Assembly: GCF_008329985.2 (NCBI RefSeq)
Contig: NZ_CP038437.2
Span: 1,116,001 to 1,180,000 of the forward strand
Length of the DNA stretch: 64,000 nt
Reading direction: 5' to 3'
DNA from: Halomonas binhaiensis
Lineage (GTDB): Bacteria > Pseudomonadota > Gammaproteobacteria > Pseudomonadales > Halomonadaceae
Below are positions 11,822 to 20,702 of the stretch, piece after piece; positions within the stretch are counted from its first letter, which is position 1, and each line of letters starts with the position of its first letter. A program made the position numbers and the translations under genes. The notes beneath the pieces are model-generated. The model was not told the DNA's origin. It made no database searches and worked only from the letters and a program-made list of their open reading frames with translations.

Positions 11822-12388
11822 ATGGCGAACTATTCTACCAATGAATTCAAGGGCGGTCTGAAAGTCATGCTGGATGGCGACCCTTGCTCCATCGTCGAGA
11901 ACGAGTACGTCAAGCCTGGAAAAGGGCAAGCCTTCAACCGTGTCAAGCTGCGTAACCTGATGACTGGGCGCGTCTGGGAACGGACTTTCAAGTCCGGTGA
12001 GTCCCTGGAAGGTGCTGATGTTCTCGACCAGGACATGGAATACCTCTACACCGACGGTGAGATGTGGCATTTCATGAAGACTGATGGTTCCTTCGAGCAG
12101 TATGCCGTGGACAAGAAGGCCTTGGGCGATGCCGAGAAGTGGCTGAAAGAGCAGGTGGTGTACAACGTTATCCTGTGGAATGACAACGCCATCTCTGTGA
12201 CTCCGCCTAACTTCATCGAGCTGGAAGTGGTCGAGACGGACCCCGGCCTCAAGGGTGATACCGCTCAGGGTGGATCCAAGCCGGCAACGTTGTCCTCTGG
12301 TGCAGTAGTCCGTGTGCCGCTGTTCATCAACCGCGGCGAAGTGCTGCGCATCGATACGCGTTCCGGCGAGTACGTTTCTCGCGCTTGA
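11822..12388 (+). CDS. efp: Elongation factor P
   Basis: Ribosome-binding factor that relieves stalling at consecutive prolines. The product is 188 residues, the standard length. The modified lysine is Lys34 in the loop KPGKGQA (31-37); a lysine here is the type beta-lysylated by EpmA, in contrast to the arginine of rhamnosylated EF-P. The C-terminus [13 protein letters not shown] is typical. It lies between epmB and epmA. The hydroxylase gene epmC is not in the window. Confidence 0.97.
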   Translation: MANYSTNEFKGGLKVMLDGDPCSIVENEYVKPGKGQAFNRVKLRNLMTGRVWERTFKSGESLEGADVLDQDMEYLYTDGEMWHFMKTDGSFEQYAVDKKALGDAEKWLKEQVVYNVILWNDNAISVTPPNFIELEVVETDPGLKGDTAQGGSKPATLSSGAVVRVPLFINRGEVLRIDTRSGEYVSRA

Positions 12389-12520
12389 GGAGCGGGCCGG
12401 CTTGGCCAGCAGCAGTATCCGCCGTTGAGTTGCCGATGAACGTCCTGTGTCATCGTTGGCCAGCCACTCTTGCCGGTCACTCTTGTTAGCTATTCTTGTG
12501 AGCGACTCTCGTTATTCACT

Positions 12521-12550
12521 ACAGGCCACGCTTTCGCGTGGCCTGTGTTA
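12521..12550 (+). terminator. Hairpin terminator after efp
   Basis: A perfect 11-bp stem ACAGGCCACGC (12521-12531) / GCGTGGCCTGT (12536-12546) with loop TTTC, followed by the moderately T-rich GTTATTTAGT. The T-tract is weak, so some readthrough into epmA, which starts 37 bp later, is possible. Confidence 0.6.
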
Positions 12551-12582
12551 TTTAGTCTGTGTTAATTAGAGGTGATCTGCAT

Positions 12583-13557
12583 ATGACAAGCGATTGGCGT
12601 CCTGTTGCCTCTATCGAGACGCTGCGCGCACGGGCGAAGCTGGTGGCCCAGGTGCGTCATTTTTTCGCTGAGAGAGATGTACTGGAAGTGGAAACGCCGA
12701 TTCTCGGTCATGGCGGCAGCACGGATGTGCATCTGGCATCGTTGTCGTGTCATGCACTGACGCCAGCGGGGCGGGAGCGTCTATGGCTGCAGACTTCGCC
12801 GGAATTCGCCATGAAGCGGTTGCTGGCGTCAGGTTCGGGGCCGATCTTTCAAATTGCTCGCAGTTTTCGCGACGGCGAAGTGGGCCGCCGACATAACGTC
12901 GAGTTCAGCATGCTCGAATGGTATCGGCCTGGCTGGAGCCTGGGCGAGCTGATCGACGAGACGCAAGCCCTGATTCGTGTCCTGTTACCGGCCGACCCAG
13001 GTCCAACTCGGCAACGCCGCTACCGGGACCTGTTCATCGAGCAACTGTGCCTGGATCCCTTCGCGTCGCCACTGGCGACGCTGCGTGATGCAGCAGAAGA
13101 ACGCAGCGGTATGGAGATGAAAGCGGCCGAGCGTGATGAATGCCTGGATCTTTTGATGAGCCTGGTGATCGAACCCACACTTGGGTGTGGCGGCATTGAT
13201 ATCGTCGTCGACTACCCTGCCAGTCAGGCAGCGTTGGCCAAGCGCCACCAGGACCCTCGCGATGGTAGCTGGGTGGCCTCGCGCTTCGAGATCTATCTCA
13301 AGGGAATTGAACTGGCCAATGGCTACGATGAGCTTACCGATGCATCAGAGCAGCGTCGGCGTTTCGATGAGGATAATGCCGCACGCTGCGCAGCAGGGTT
13401 GCCGCAAGTCGATGTGGATCAGTGTTTGCTCGATGCTCTTCAGGCCGGCATGCCCGAGGGCAGTGGCGTGGCATTGGGGCTGGATCGCTTGATACAGCTG
13501 GCGTTGGGAAAGGACAGCCTTGAACAGGTGCTGGCCTTCCCGACGCCACGATGTTGA
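12583..13557 (+). CDS. epmA: Elongation factor P--(R)-beta-lysine ligase
   Basis: Lysyl-tRNA-synthetase-like enzyme (GenX/PoxA) that adenylates (R)-beta-lysine and transfers it to Lys34 of EF-P. The product is 324 residues; E. coli EpmA has 325. It is a class II aminoacyl-tRNA synthetase catalytic core without the anticodon-binding domain. Motif 2 is FRDGEVGRRHNVEFSMLEWY (about 104-123), and motif 3 ends in GVALGLDRL near 300. ATG 12583 follows AGAGGTG at good spacing; the GTG at 12559 is less likely. Found with efp and epmB. Confidence 0.94.
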   Translation: MTSDWRPVASIETLRARAKLVAQVRHFFAERDVLEVETPILGHGGSTDVHLASLSCHALTPAGRERLWLQTSPEFAMKRLLASGSGPIFQIARSFRDGEVGRRHNVEFSMLEWYRPGWSLGELIDETQALIRVLLPADPGPTRQRRYRDLFIEQLCLDPFASPLATLRDAAEERSGMEMKAAERDECLDLLMSLVIEPTLGCGGIDIVVDYPASQAALAKRHQDPRDGSWVASRFEIYLKGIELANGYDELTDASEQRRRFDEDNAARCAAGLPQVDVDQCLLDALQAGMPEGSGVALGLDRLIQLALGKDSLEQVLAFPTPRC

Positions 13558-13610
13558 GAATCATTGAAAGCTGTTGGAAATTGTTGAAATGTCCGGCTGG
13601 GTGAGCGGGC

Positions 13611-14465
13611 TCACATATCTCCCAGGCGTTGCCCCATGCGTACTGCAATGGGGCCATTGGCGCTGTTGGCTTCGAAGGTTGCCTTGTTGGCGAAGGCCAT
13701 CACGACAGTAGAGCCGAGCTTGAAGCGTCCCATTTCTTCCCCCTGCGCCAGGTGGACGGGCTTGTCGAAGCGTACTCGTTCGACACGACCGGATAGCGGG
13801 GTCACCTGTCCACTCCAGACGGTTTCGATGGCAGCGACGATCATGGCGCCGACCAGCACCATCACCATGGAACCTTGCTCGGTCTCAAAGTGGCAGACCA
13901 GGCGCTCGTTGCGGGCAAACAGGCCTGGGACATGTCGAGTGGTCGCGTCGTTAACCGAGAACAGGCGTCCAGGCACATAGACCATTTCGGTGAGAGTGCC
14001 GGCGACGGGCATATGTACCCGATGATAATCCTTGGGCGACAGATACACGGTGGCGAAGCTGCCGTTGCGGTAGTCACTGGCCTTCAGAGGATCTCCACCC
14101 AGTAGCTCAGCCATGCTGAAGTGGTGGCCTTTGGCCTGGATCAGGCGGCCTGCATCGATTTCCCCCCATTGAGAAAGGGTGCCATCTGCCGGACTCAGCA
14201 ACCCTTCGTCCAGAGGCCGGGCATCTGCCTTCAATGCCCGGGTAAAGAAGGCATTGAAGGTCGGGTAGACCGTGGGATCACTCTCCACCGCTTCATTCAT
14301 GTTCACCTTGAACTGACGAATGAAGGCCTTGATCAGAGCATTCTTCAGCCAGCCAATGCGGCATTCGGCAAGGCATCCCACCAGCCGCGACAGCAGATGG
14401 TGAGGCAGGGGATACTGAATCAGGGCAAACAGTTTGGCGGGAATCACGAAGGTATTGTCTCTCAA
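13611..14465 (-). CDS. psd: Phosphatidylserine decarboxylase proenzyme
   Basis: Makes phosphatidylethanolamine from phosphatidylserine at the inner membrane. The 284-residue proenzyme self-cleaves in the LGST motif at 250-253 (between Gly251 and Ser252) to create the pyruvoyl group on the alpha chain. Other family motifs are [18 protein letters not shown] and FARNER. The start is unusual: the only start I can place is TTG 14465, with no clear Shine-Dalgarno, since an in-frame stop in the adjoining repeat array closes the frame upstream. The internal GTG at 14447 is an alternative. The 11-copy heptad array begins 18 bp upstream of this start. Confidence 0.92.
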   Translation of the reverse strand: MRDNTFVIPAKLFALIQYPLPHHLLSRLVGCLAECRIGWLKNALIKAFIRQFKVNMNEAVESDPTVYPTFNAFFTRALKADARPLDEGLLSPADGTLSQWGEIDAGRLIQAKGHHFSMAELLGGDPLKASDYRNGSFATVYLSPKDYHRVHMPVAGTLTEMVYVPGRLFSVNDATTRHVPGLFARNERLVCHFETEQGSMVMVLVGAMIVAAIETVWSGQVTPLSGRVERVRFDKPVHLAQGEEMGRFKLGSTVVMAFANKATFEANSANGPIAVRMGQRLGDM

Positions 14466-14483
14466 AGAGGCTGATGAATAATT

Positions 14484-14560
14484 GAGCTACGAGCTACGAG
14501 CTACGAGCTACGAGCTACGAGCTACGAGCTACGAGCTACGAGCTACGAGCTACGAGCTAC
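14484..14560. repeat. Perfect tandem array, 11 copies of GAGCTAC
   Basis: Eleven identical 7-bp units occupy 77 bp, followed by a partial GAGC. The array fills nearly all of the spacer between the rhodanese stop and the psd start, both on the minus strand. On that strand the unit rotates to CTCGTAG, which fits the C-N-N-N-A/T-A-G heptads near leuA. It lies where a psd promoter or ribosome-binding site would be. Confidence 0.97.
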
Positions 14561-14574
14561 GAGCAGCTCGCGGC

Positions 14575-15405
14575 TTACTTTTCAATAGGGGTGTCGTCGC
14601 GATTGCCCCATTCCTTCCAGGAGCCTGCGTAGGCTCGAATCTTGCTGAAGCCGAGTGCTTTGCCTACCAGCCAGGTGAAACCACTGCGATGGTGACTCTG
14701 GCAATGAGTGACCACTTCCATTTCTGGTGTCAGCCCTTTGGCGCCCAGCTCGGTGAACAGCTCTGCGTAGTCGCGTATGCGTAGTGAGTGCTCACGATCC
14801 ATGGCATCTGTCCATTCCATGTTCACTGCGCCTGGAATATGACCGAGATGCTTGTTGTTGCCTTTTCTGCCGGCAAATTCATCGGCAGAGCGGGCATCCC
14901 AGATGGCGAAGTCATCACTGCCGAGCTTGTCGATCAATTCACCACGCTCGATCAGCACCTCGGGATGCCTGATGGTTGCCTGGTAATCTCTGGGGGAGGG
15001 GCGGTGCTCCTCGGTGGACACCGGCAAGGCTTCTGCACGCCAGGCATGGATGCCACCATTGAGGTAGGAGTAACGGCTGTGGCCGATCAGCTCCAGGGTC
15101 CACAGCAGGCGCCCAGCCCAACCACCGCCTTCATCGTCGTAGGCCACCACATGGGTGTCGCGAGTCAGCCCCAGGGACGAGAACAAGACCGACAGAGCCT
15201 CGATATCGGGTACATCATTGGGCACTTCGCCGGAACCCTTCAACAGACGGTCATGATCAAGAAAGATGGCACCAGGTACATGGCCTGATGTGTAGCTGTC
15301 AGCCTTGAGAGGGACATCGATGATCAGGATGTCTTCATGGTCGATCACTGCGGCCAGTTCTTCGGGCTCGGCAATCAGTGGCAGTAGGTTGTCTTCTGAG
15401 CTCAT
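14575..15405 (-). CDS. Two-domain sulfurtransferase (rhodanese, RhdA-like)
   Basis: Transfers sulfane sulfur, probably from thiosulfate or another donor, to a nucleophile. The 276-residue protein has an inactive N-terminal rhodanese domain and an active C-terminal one. The active-site cysteine is Cys235 in the loop CQSHHRSG. This resembles the CQTHHR loop of Azotobacter vinelandii RhdA rather than the loops of classical thiosulfate or mercaptopyruvate sulfurtransferases, so the physiological acceptor is uncertain. The gene is upstream of psd on the same strand, with the 11-copy heptad array between them. Confidence 0.88.
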   Translation of the reverse strand: MSSEDNLLPLIAEPEELAAVIDHEDILIIDVPLKADSYTSGHVPGAIFLDHDRLLKGSGEVPNDVPDIEALSVLFSSLGLTRDTHVVAYDDEGGGWAGRLLWTLELIGHSRYSYLNGGIHAWRAEALPVSTEEHRPSPRDYQATIRHPEVLIERGELIDKLGSDDFAIWDARSADEFAGRKGNNKHLGHIPGAVNMEWTDAMDREHSLRIRDYAELFTELGAKGLTPEMEVVTHCQSHHRSGFTWLVGKALGFSKIRAYAGSWKEWGNRDDTPIEK

Positions 15406-15480
15406 GGCAGCTCTCCTCGAAACGTGTGGTCAGAGGCACGTGCGGTCAGGCAAAGGAAACACCGTATCAAGTGCCGTCAT

Positions 15481-16512
15481 TCAGGGATTATCCAGACTAT
15501 CGACGATACGGCGGTAACTGGCAAAGCGCTGAGGGTGAATGTCGCCCCGCTCAACGGCTGCCAGCAAGGCGCAACCGGGCTCCTGACGGTGACGGCAGTC
15601 GCGAAAGCGGCATTGTTCCAGGTAAGGGCGGAACTCGATGAAGCCTTCAGTGACCTGGCGCTCATCCAGGTGAGTGAGTCCAAACTCGCGGATGCCAGGA
15701 GAGTCGATCAGGGCGCCTGCTGTCACGCTGTCGCTGAGTGCTGGTAGATGATAGAGCTGGGCCGTGGTCGTGGTGTGACGTCCCTTGCGCGTATCAGCAG
15801 ATAAAGCGCCAATGCGCAGCTGTTCATTGGGCAGGAGCAAGTCGATCAGAGAGGATTTGCCTACGCCGCTCTGCCCGACAAACACTGAGGTGCGTTCCGC
15901 CAGGCAGGCATGTAGCGCATCCATTCCCCCTTCACTCGTGGTCGAGGTAGCAACCACGGCATAACCGAGGTCTTCATAGCGTGCCAGCAGAGCGCGCAGC
16001 TCACCGCCTTGCTCAGGAAGCAAATCCGTCTTGTTGAGCACCAGCACGGGGGTGATGCCGGTGGCCTCGGCTGCGACCAGGTAGCGGTCGATCAAACCTG
16101 CGTGAGGCTCGGGTTCCACGGCGAAAACGATCAGAATCTGGTCGATGTTGGCAGCCACGGGCTTGAGCAGGCCGCGCATATCCGGGCGCTCCAGTACATT
16201 GTCGCGTTCACCGCGAGCGACAACGACACCGCTACCGTCTTCGCCTGCACGCCAGATCACCCGATCGCCTGTGACCAGCCCTTCCAGGTTGGCTCTCAAG
16301 TGACAACGTACGGGTTTTTCTCCCAGACGTTCCGTGACATCAAGCGTGCGGCCGAAGTGGGCGGTCACTCGCCCATCGCGCTCGGTGCCATACTCTCCGG
16401 CAGAGAGTTTCTCATCATCATGGTTCTGACGCTTTTCTGCACGCTTGGCCCGTTCGGCCTGGACCTTCTCGATGCGCCAGCGTTGCTGGCGACTCAGCTT
16501 ACGTTTGCTCAC
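15481..16512 (-). CDS. rsgA: Small ribosomal subunit biogenesis GTPase RsgA
   Basis: Circularly permuted GTPase that checks late 30S subunit maturation. The 343-residue protein has a basic N-terminus (MSKRKLSRQQRWR) and an OB-fold domain. GTPase motifs are in permuted order: NKTD first near 160, then GQSGVGKSS near 210, then DSPGIREFG. A C-terminal zinc knuckle has cysteines in CRFRDCRHRQEPGC. GTG 16512 is chosen because it gives the family N-terminus; a TTG at 16536 would add eight residues. It is divergent from orn with 60 bp between starts, as in many gammaproteobacteria. Confidence 0.95.
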   Translation of the reverse strand: MSKRKLSRQQRWRIEKVQAERAKRAEKRQNHDDEKLSAGEYGTERDGRVTAHFGRTLDVTERLGEKPVRCHLRANLEGLVTGDRVIWRAGEDGSGVVVARGERDNVLERPDMRGLLKPVAANIDQILIVFAVEPEPHAGLIDRYLVAAEATGITPVLVLNKTDLLPEQGGELRALLARYEDLGYAVVATSTTSEGGMDALHACLAERTSVFVGQSGVGKSSLIDLLLPNEQLRIGALSADTRKGRHTTTTAQLYHLPALSDSVTAGALIDSPGIREFGLTHLDERQVTEGFIEFRPYLEQCRFRDCRHRQEPGCALLAAVERGDIHPQRFASYRRIVDSLDNP

Positions 16513-16572
16513 ATGACAGCCCGATGCTCGGTACAATGAGCTGCATTGTACTCATTCTCAAGGATGGCTGAT

Positions 16573-17172
16573 ATGACCGAGCGTACTCAAGGCACAACCC
16601 CTGCCCCGACCAATGCCTCAACAGAAGACGAACCTCGTTCCGATCTCCTGGTGTGGATCGACCTGGAAATGACCGGCCTCGACCCCAACAAGGAGCGCAT
16701 CATCGAGGTGGCAACCCTGGTAACCGATGGAGACCTCAATGTCGTTGCAGAAGGGCCAGTGATAGCCGTCCATCAGAGCGAGGCGCTGATTGCCGGCATG
16801 GACGAGTGGAATACCAGAACCCATGGCGATTCTGGCCTGATTGAGCGAGTACGACGTAGCACCGTGAGCACGCAGGAGGCGGAAGCGCGAACCTTGGCGT
16901 TCCTGCAGACGTATGTGGTGTCCGGTACTTCGCCCATGTGTGGTAATTCCATCCATCAGGATCGCCGCTTCCTGGAGCGGGAAATGCCTGAACTGTGGTC
17001 TTTCTTCCATTACCGCAACCTGGATGTCTCTACGCTCAAGGAACTGGCCAAGCGCTGGAATCCTCAGGCCCTGGACGGCTTTTCAAAGCGCAATGTGCAT
17101 CTGGCCATGGACGATATAAAGGAATCCATCGCGGAGCTGGCGCACTATCGCAAGACCTTCCTCAAGGCCTAG
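16573..17172 (+). CDS. orn: Oligoribonuclease
   Basis: 3'-5' exoribonuclease of the DEDDh class that degrades 2-5-nt RNAs and pGpG, and so is needed for completing mRNA and c-di-GMP turnover. The 199-residue product has the first acidic pair in [10 protein letters not shown] near residue 29, [13 protein letters not shown] in the middle, and the C-terminal motif [11 protein letters not shown] with the catalytic histidine and last aspartate. The start at 16573 is spaced 8 bp from AAGGA; the earlier ATG at 16564 abuts the same motif. An extra acidic N-terminal stretch of about 20 residues precedes the conserved core. Confidence 0.95.
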   Translation: MTERTQGTTPAPTNASTEDEPRSDLLVWIDLEMTGLDPNKERIIEVATLVTDGDLNVVAEGPVIAVHQSEALIAGMDEWNTRTHGDSGLIERVRRSTVSTQEAEARTLAFLQTYVVSGTSPMCGNSIHQDRRFLEREMPELWSFFHYRNLDVSTLKELAKRWNPQALDGFSKRNVHLAMDDIKESIAELAHYRKTFLKA

Positions 17173-17267
17173 AACGTCATTCAACTGGCTGAACGGATAC
17201 AAGGCCCAAGGCCTGGTTCAAGAGGAAGAGTGGCCAGGGGCAGCGATGTCACTGCGTTGGCGAGATG

Positions 17268-18368
17268 TCACTCGGTGCTGGCTATCAGCGTGCTGCGTTT
17301 CCTGCGCTGCTGCTTCAGAGCCCAGCGGACGTGCTCGCGTACCAGGTCGGAAGGATAGGCCAGGCGCACCAGAAGCGCTGTCTCGATGGCTTGGCTCCAA
17401 GGGGCATTGCCCAGGCCAATGGCGAGGTTGCGTAACCAGCGCTCATAGCCGATACGACAGATGGGGCTGCCGGCAGTGCGGGAGAGGAACTCCTCTTCCC
17501 CCCAGTTGAACAGGGTGAGCAGCTCTGCACGGTCGAGATCGTGGCGTGGGGCAAAGTCGGGCTCATTGCTGGCCCGGGTGAAGCGGGTGAAGGGGCATAC
17601 CAGCTGGCAGTCGTCGCAACCAAACACCCGATTGCCCATTGCCTCGCGATACTTCTCGGGGATGCTGCCAAAAAGCTCAATGGTGAGATAGGAGATGCAG
17701 GCTCTTGCATCGACAATCCTGTCGTCGACGATGGCTCCGGTAGGGCAGGCCTGACGACAGGCACTGCAGCTACCGCAGTGGCTGTCCTCGAAAGGGGGAT
17801 CTACCGGCAATGGCAGGTCGGTATACAGCTCCCCGAGAAAGAACAGCGAGCCGGCCTTGGGGTTGAGCAGCATGGCGTTCTTGCCGAACCAACCCAGGCC
17901 GGCCTTGCGTGCCAGGCCCCGTTCCATTACCGGGGCAGAGTCGACGAAGGCACGGTAGCCAATGGGGCCGACTTCGGCCTCGATCTGCCTGGCCAGGCTT
18001 TGCAGGCGCTTGCGCATCAGCTTGTGATAGTCGCGCCCGGTGGCATAGCGGGAGATATAGGCACGATGTGGTTGGCCCAGCACCTTGCTGGTTTCCACCT
18101 CCGCCGGAAGATAGTCAAGGCGCACGCTGATCACTCGCACAGTGCCAGGCTCCAGCTCGGCAGGGCGTGTGCGTTTGGTGCCATGCTTGGCCATGAACCC
18201 CATTTCACCGTGGTAGCCAGCATCCAGCCAGCGCTGAAGGTGGGCTTCATCCTCATGCAGGTCGATGTCAGTGATACCGACCTGCTGGAAGCCCAGCTCG
18301 CGTCCCCAGGCCTTGATGTTCTGGGCCAGGTGCGCCAGTTCAGTGGCATTGAGTGTCTTGGTGGTCAT
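17268..18368 (-). CDS. queG: Epoxyqueuosine reductase QueG
   Basis: Cobalamin-dependent iron-sulfur enzyme that reduces epoxyqueuosine to queuosine in tRNA anticodons. The 366-residue protein contains two [4Fe-4S] motifs, CGSCSACRQACPTGA near 200 and CDDCQLVCPF near 255. It also has the family stretches LGFQQVGITD and SRYATGRDYHK. ATG 18368 gives the family N-terminus (MTTKTLNATELAHLAQNIKAW); the longer open frame has no support. It is divergent from nnr with 239 bp between starts, in which I see no further gene. Confidence 0.95.
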   Translation of the reverse strand: MTTKTLNATELAHLAQNIKAWGRELGFQQVGITDIDLHEDEAHLQRWLDAGYHGEMGFMAKHGTKRTRPAELEPGTVRVISVRLDYLPAEVETSKVLGQPHRAYISRYATGRDYHKLMRKRLQSLARQIEAEVGPIGYRAFVDSAPVMERGLARKAGLGWFGKNAMLLNPKAGSLFFLGELYTDLPLPVDPPFEDSHCGSCSACRQACPTGAIVDDRIVDARACISYLTIELFGSIPEKYREAMGNRVFGCDDCQLVCPFTRFTRASNEPDFAPRHDLDRAELLTLFNWGEEEFLSRTAGSPICRIGYERWLRNLAIGLGNAPWSQAIETALLVRLAYPSDLVREHVRWALKQQRRKRSTLIASTE

Positions 18369-18607
18369 GGACGTGTCGGTGAATGCAGACGGGGTATGCG
18401 GGAAAATGGTGATACCTTGCACATCAGAGAAAGCTGTCTTGGCGAATGGGTGTAACACCTTAGACTGACAGATGGTAAAGGAAAGATGCCGTGAATGCCT
18501 GCGTCAGTATACTCCCCGGCCATGCATGGTGTATCGCATCAGCAAGGAAACGATAATTGAAGTCGCGCGTTACCATGAAGACAACGTTTCCACAGGAGGG
18601 AACATTT

Positions 18608-20137
18608 ATGAGTGCCCCACAACATCGTGGGTTGATGCCATTGTACTGCGCCGACCAGGTGCGTGAAATCGACCGCCGTACCATTGCCAATGAGCGTGAT
18701 GGTTTTGCTCTGATGCAGCGTGCTGCTGGTACAGCATGGCGCTGGCTTCGAGCGCGCTGGCCTTCTGCCAAGAGCTTGACGGTGTTCTGTGGTGGCGGCA
18801 ACAACGGTGGTGATGGCCATGTTCTGGCGGCATTGGCGGCGCGGGAAGGCTGGCAGGTGCAGCGGCTCTCTCTGACGCCTCGTAGTCGACTGCATGGTGA
18901 CGCCCTGCGTGCCGCCTTGCTTGCTGATGAAGCCTGTGTGGAATGGCGCGAGTGGCGAAAAGGCGTGGTCATCGAAGGCGAGGTGATTGTGGATGCCTTG
19001 CTCGGCACCGGGTTCTCGGGTGATCTGCGCATTCTCTATGCGGATGCCATCACGGCGATCAATGACAGTTCCCGCCCGGTGTTGGCCATCGATATTCCCT
19101 CCGGAATCAGTGGTGATGATGGCAGTGAAAGGGGCTTGTCGGTCAAGGCGGACATGACCGTGACCTTCATCGCCGACAAGCTGGGACTGCATACCGGACG
19201 AGGGGCCGCACGGGTGGGTGAGCTGGTGCTGGATTCTCTCGGTGTCGATGCGTTGACCCATACCGATATTCGCCCCACGGCCTGGCGCCTGGAAAAGTCT
19301 TTGTTGCAGGCAGCTCTACCTCCCAGGGAACGCGATATACACAAGGGCGACCTGGGATTTGTCGGTGTGCTGGGCGGAGCGCCGGGAATGGGTGGTGCGT
19401 CCCTGCTGGCAGCGGAAGCCTGTGCTCGAGTGGGGGCTGGCCGAGTCATGCTGGTCACAGCGCCGGAGCATGTGACCGCCAGTCTGATGCGTTGTCCCGA
19501 GGTAATGGCCAAGGGGGTTTCTGCTGCCACTCAGGTTGGCGATTTGCTCGATCGCCTCAGTGTGCTGGCGGTTGGCCCAGGGCTAGGGCAAGGCAGCTGG
19601 GGGCAAAGCCTGTTTCAAGTAGCCCTTGAAACGGTGGCTCCGCTAGTCGTGGATGCCGATGCACTCAACCTTCTGGCGTCGCGCTTTCGTTCTACCCGGC
19701 GTGATGATTGGGTGTTGACGCCTCATCCTGGTGAAGCGGCGCGCTTGCTGGATACTTCGGCTGCTGAAGTCGAAGCGGATCGTCCGGCCGCAGCACGTGC
19801 CTTGCAGGAACTGTACGGAGGCGTCGTGGTCCTGAAAGGCTCCGGTACGCTTATTTGCGGTCCAGATGGGCTGGCGCTATGTCCTTTTGGTAATCCGGGC
19901 ATGGCAAGTGGCGGTATGGGAGATGCACTTTGCGGTATCATTGCCGGCCTTCTGGCTCAGGGGCTGGAGCTGGAAATGGCCGCCAGGACTGGGGTGCTGG
20001 TACATGCCATGGCAGGCGACATGGCTGCCCGAAAGGGTGGTGAGCGTGGTCTGTTGGCCAGCGATCTGGCATCCTGTGCGCGAGTTTTGGTCAATCCGAC
20101 GATGGACGAGGAAAATGTTGCTGCGACTCGACGATGA
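18608..20137 (+). CDS. nnr: Bifunctional NAD(P)H-hydrate epimerase / ADP-dependent dehydratase
   Basis: Repairs hydrated NADH and NADPH. The 509-residue protein fuses a YjeF_N epimerase domain (about 1-220, with CGGGNNGGDG near 60 and the aspartate in DALLGTGFSGD) to a YjeF_C dehydratase domain (about 230-500). The latter has GPGLGQG, TPHPGEAARLL and the catalytic NPGMASGGMGDALCG motif near 440. ATG 18608 follows AGGAGGG at ideal spacing. The end overlaps the start of tsaE by 23 bp, which implies translational coupling. Confidence 0.95.
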   Translation: MSAPQHRGLMPLYCADQVREIDRRTIANERDGFALMQRAAGTAWRWLRARWPSAKSLTVFCGGGNNGGDGHVLAALAAREGWQVQRLSLTPRSRLHGDALRAALLADEACVEWREWRKGVVIEGEVIVDALLGTGFSGDLRILYADAITAINDSSRPVLAIDIPSGISGDDGSERGLSVKADMTVTFIADKLGLHTGRGAARVGELVLDSLGVDALTHTDIRPTAWRLEKSLLQAALPPRERDIHKGDLGFVGVLGGAPGMGGASLLAAEACARVGAGRVMLVTAPEHVTASLMRCPEVMAKGVSAATQVGDLLDRLSVLAVGPGLGQGSWGQSLFQVALETVAPLVVDADALNLLASRFRSTRRDDWVLTPHPGEAARLLDTSAAEVEADRPAAARALQELYGGVVVLKGSGTLICGPDGLALCPFGNPGMASGGMGDALCGIIAGLLAQGLELEMAARTGVLVHAMAGDMAARKGGERGLLASDLASCARVLVNPTMDEENVAATRR

Positions 20138-20702
20138 ACAGCGCCAGGTAGCACTGGGAGAATGCCTGGGGCGTGCCCTCGAGGGACGCGGACGTGTCCA
20201 TCTTTCTGGTGACCTGGGGGCAGGCAAGACCACGTTGTCACGTGGGATATTGCGTGCCTACGGCTACCAGGGAGCGGTGAAGAGCCCTACCTATACCTTG
20301 ATCGAGCCATATGAGCTGGGGCCATGGCGACACCTGGACAAGGTGCGGGTACATCATTTCGACCTCTATCGTCTGGGGGACCCCGAGGAACTGGAGTTCA
20401 TCGGCGGCCGTGACCTGCTTGCCGATGATGTCCTGTGCCTGATCGAATGGGCTGAACGTGGTGAAGGCTGGTTGCCGCAGCCGGATGTGGAGATCGCTCT
20501 GGCGCATGCCAATAGTGGGCGTGAAGCACGCATCGTTGGCCATGGAGCCAGGGGCGCTGCCGTGCTGGAGCGCCTGAACAAGGAACTGAGTACTGCGGGG
20601 TTTGCCGTGGATACGCAAGGTACTGATGACCCAAGTACTGATGACCAACGTACTGATGGCCAAGGCCGGGCAGAGGGAACTTCGCAGGGAGGCGCGGCAT
20701 GA
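20115..20702 (+). CDS. tsaE: tRNA threonylcarbamoyladenosine biosynthesis ATPase TsaE
   Basis: ATPase partner of TsaB/TsaD in making t6A37 of tRNA. The 195-residue protein has a Walker A GDLGAGKTT near 38, SPTYTLIEPY near 60, and the HFDLYRLGDPEELEF motif near 90. The C-terminus carries about 35 extra residues compared with E. coli TsaE (153 aa). These include an imperfect repeat of TDDPSTDDQRTDG encoded by direct repeats of gtactgatg. ATG 20115, preceded by GAGGAA, overlaps the end of nnr; the stop overlaps the amiB start as ATGA. Confidence 0.94.
   Translation: MLLRLDDEQRQVALGECLGRALEGRGRVHLSGDLGAGKTTLSRGILRAYGYQGAVKSPTYTLIEPYELGPWRHLDKVRVHHFDLYRLGDPEELEFIGGRDLLADDVLCLIEWAERGEGWLPQPDVEIALAHANSGREARIVGHGARGAAVLERLNKELSTAGFAVDTQGTDDPSTDDQRTDGQGRAEGTSQGGAA

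Noticed and set aside
14484..14560. CRISPR array as an explanation for the tandem repeats
   Set aside because: Units are 7 bp with no spacers, and no cas gene is present.
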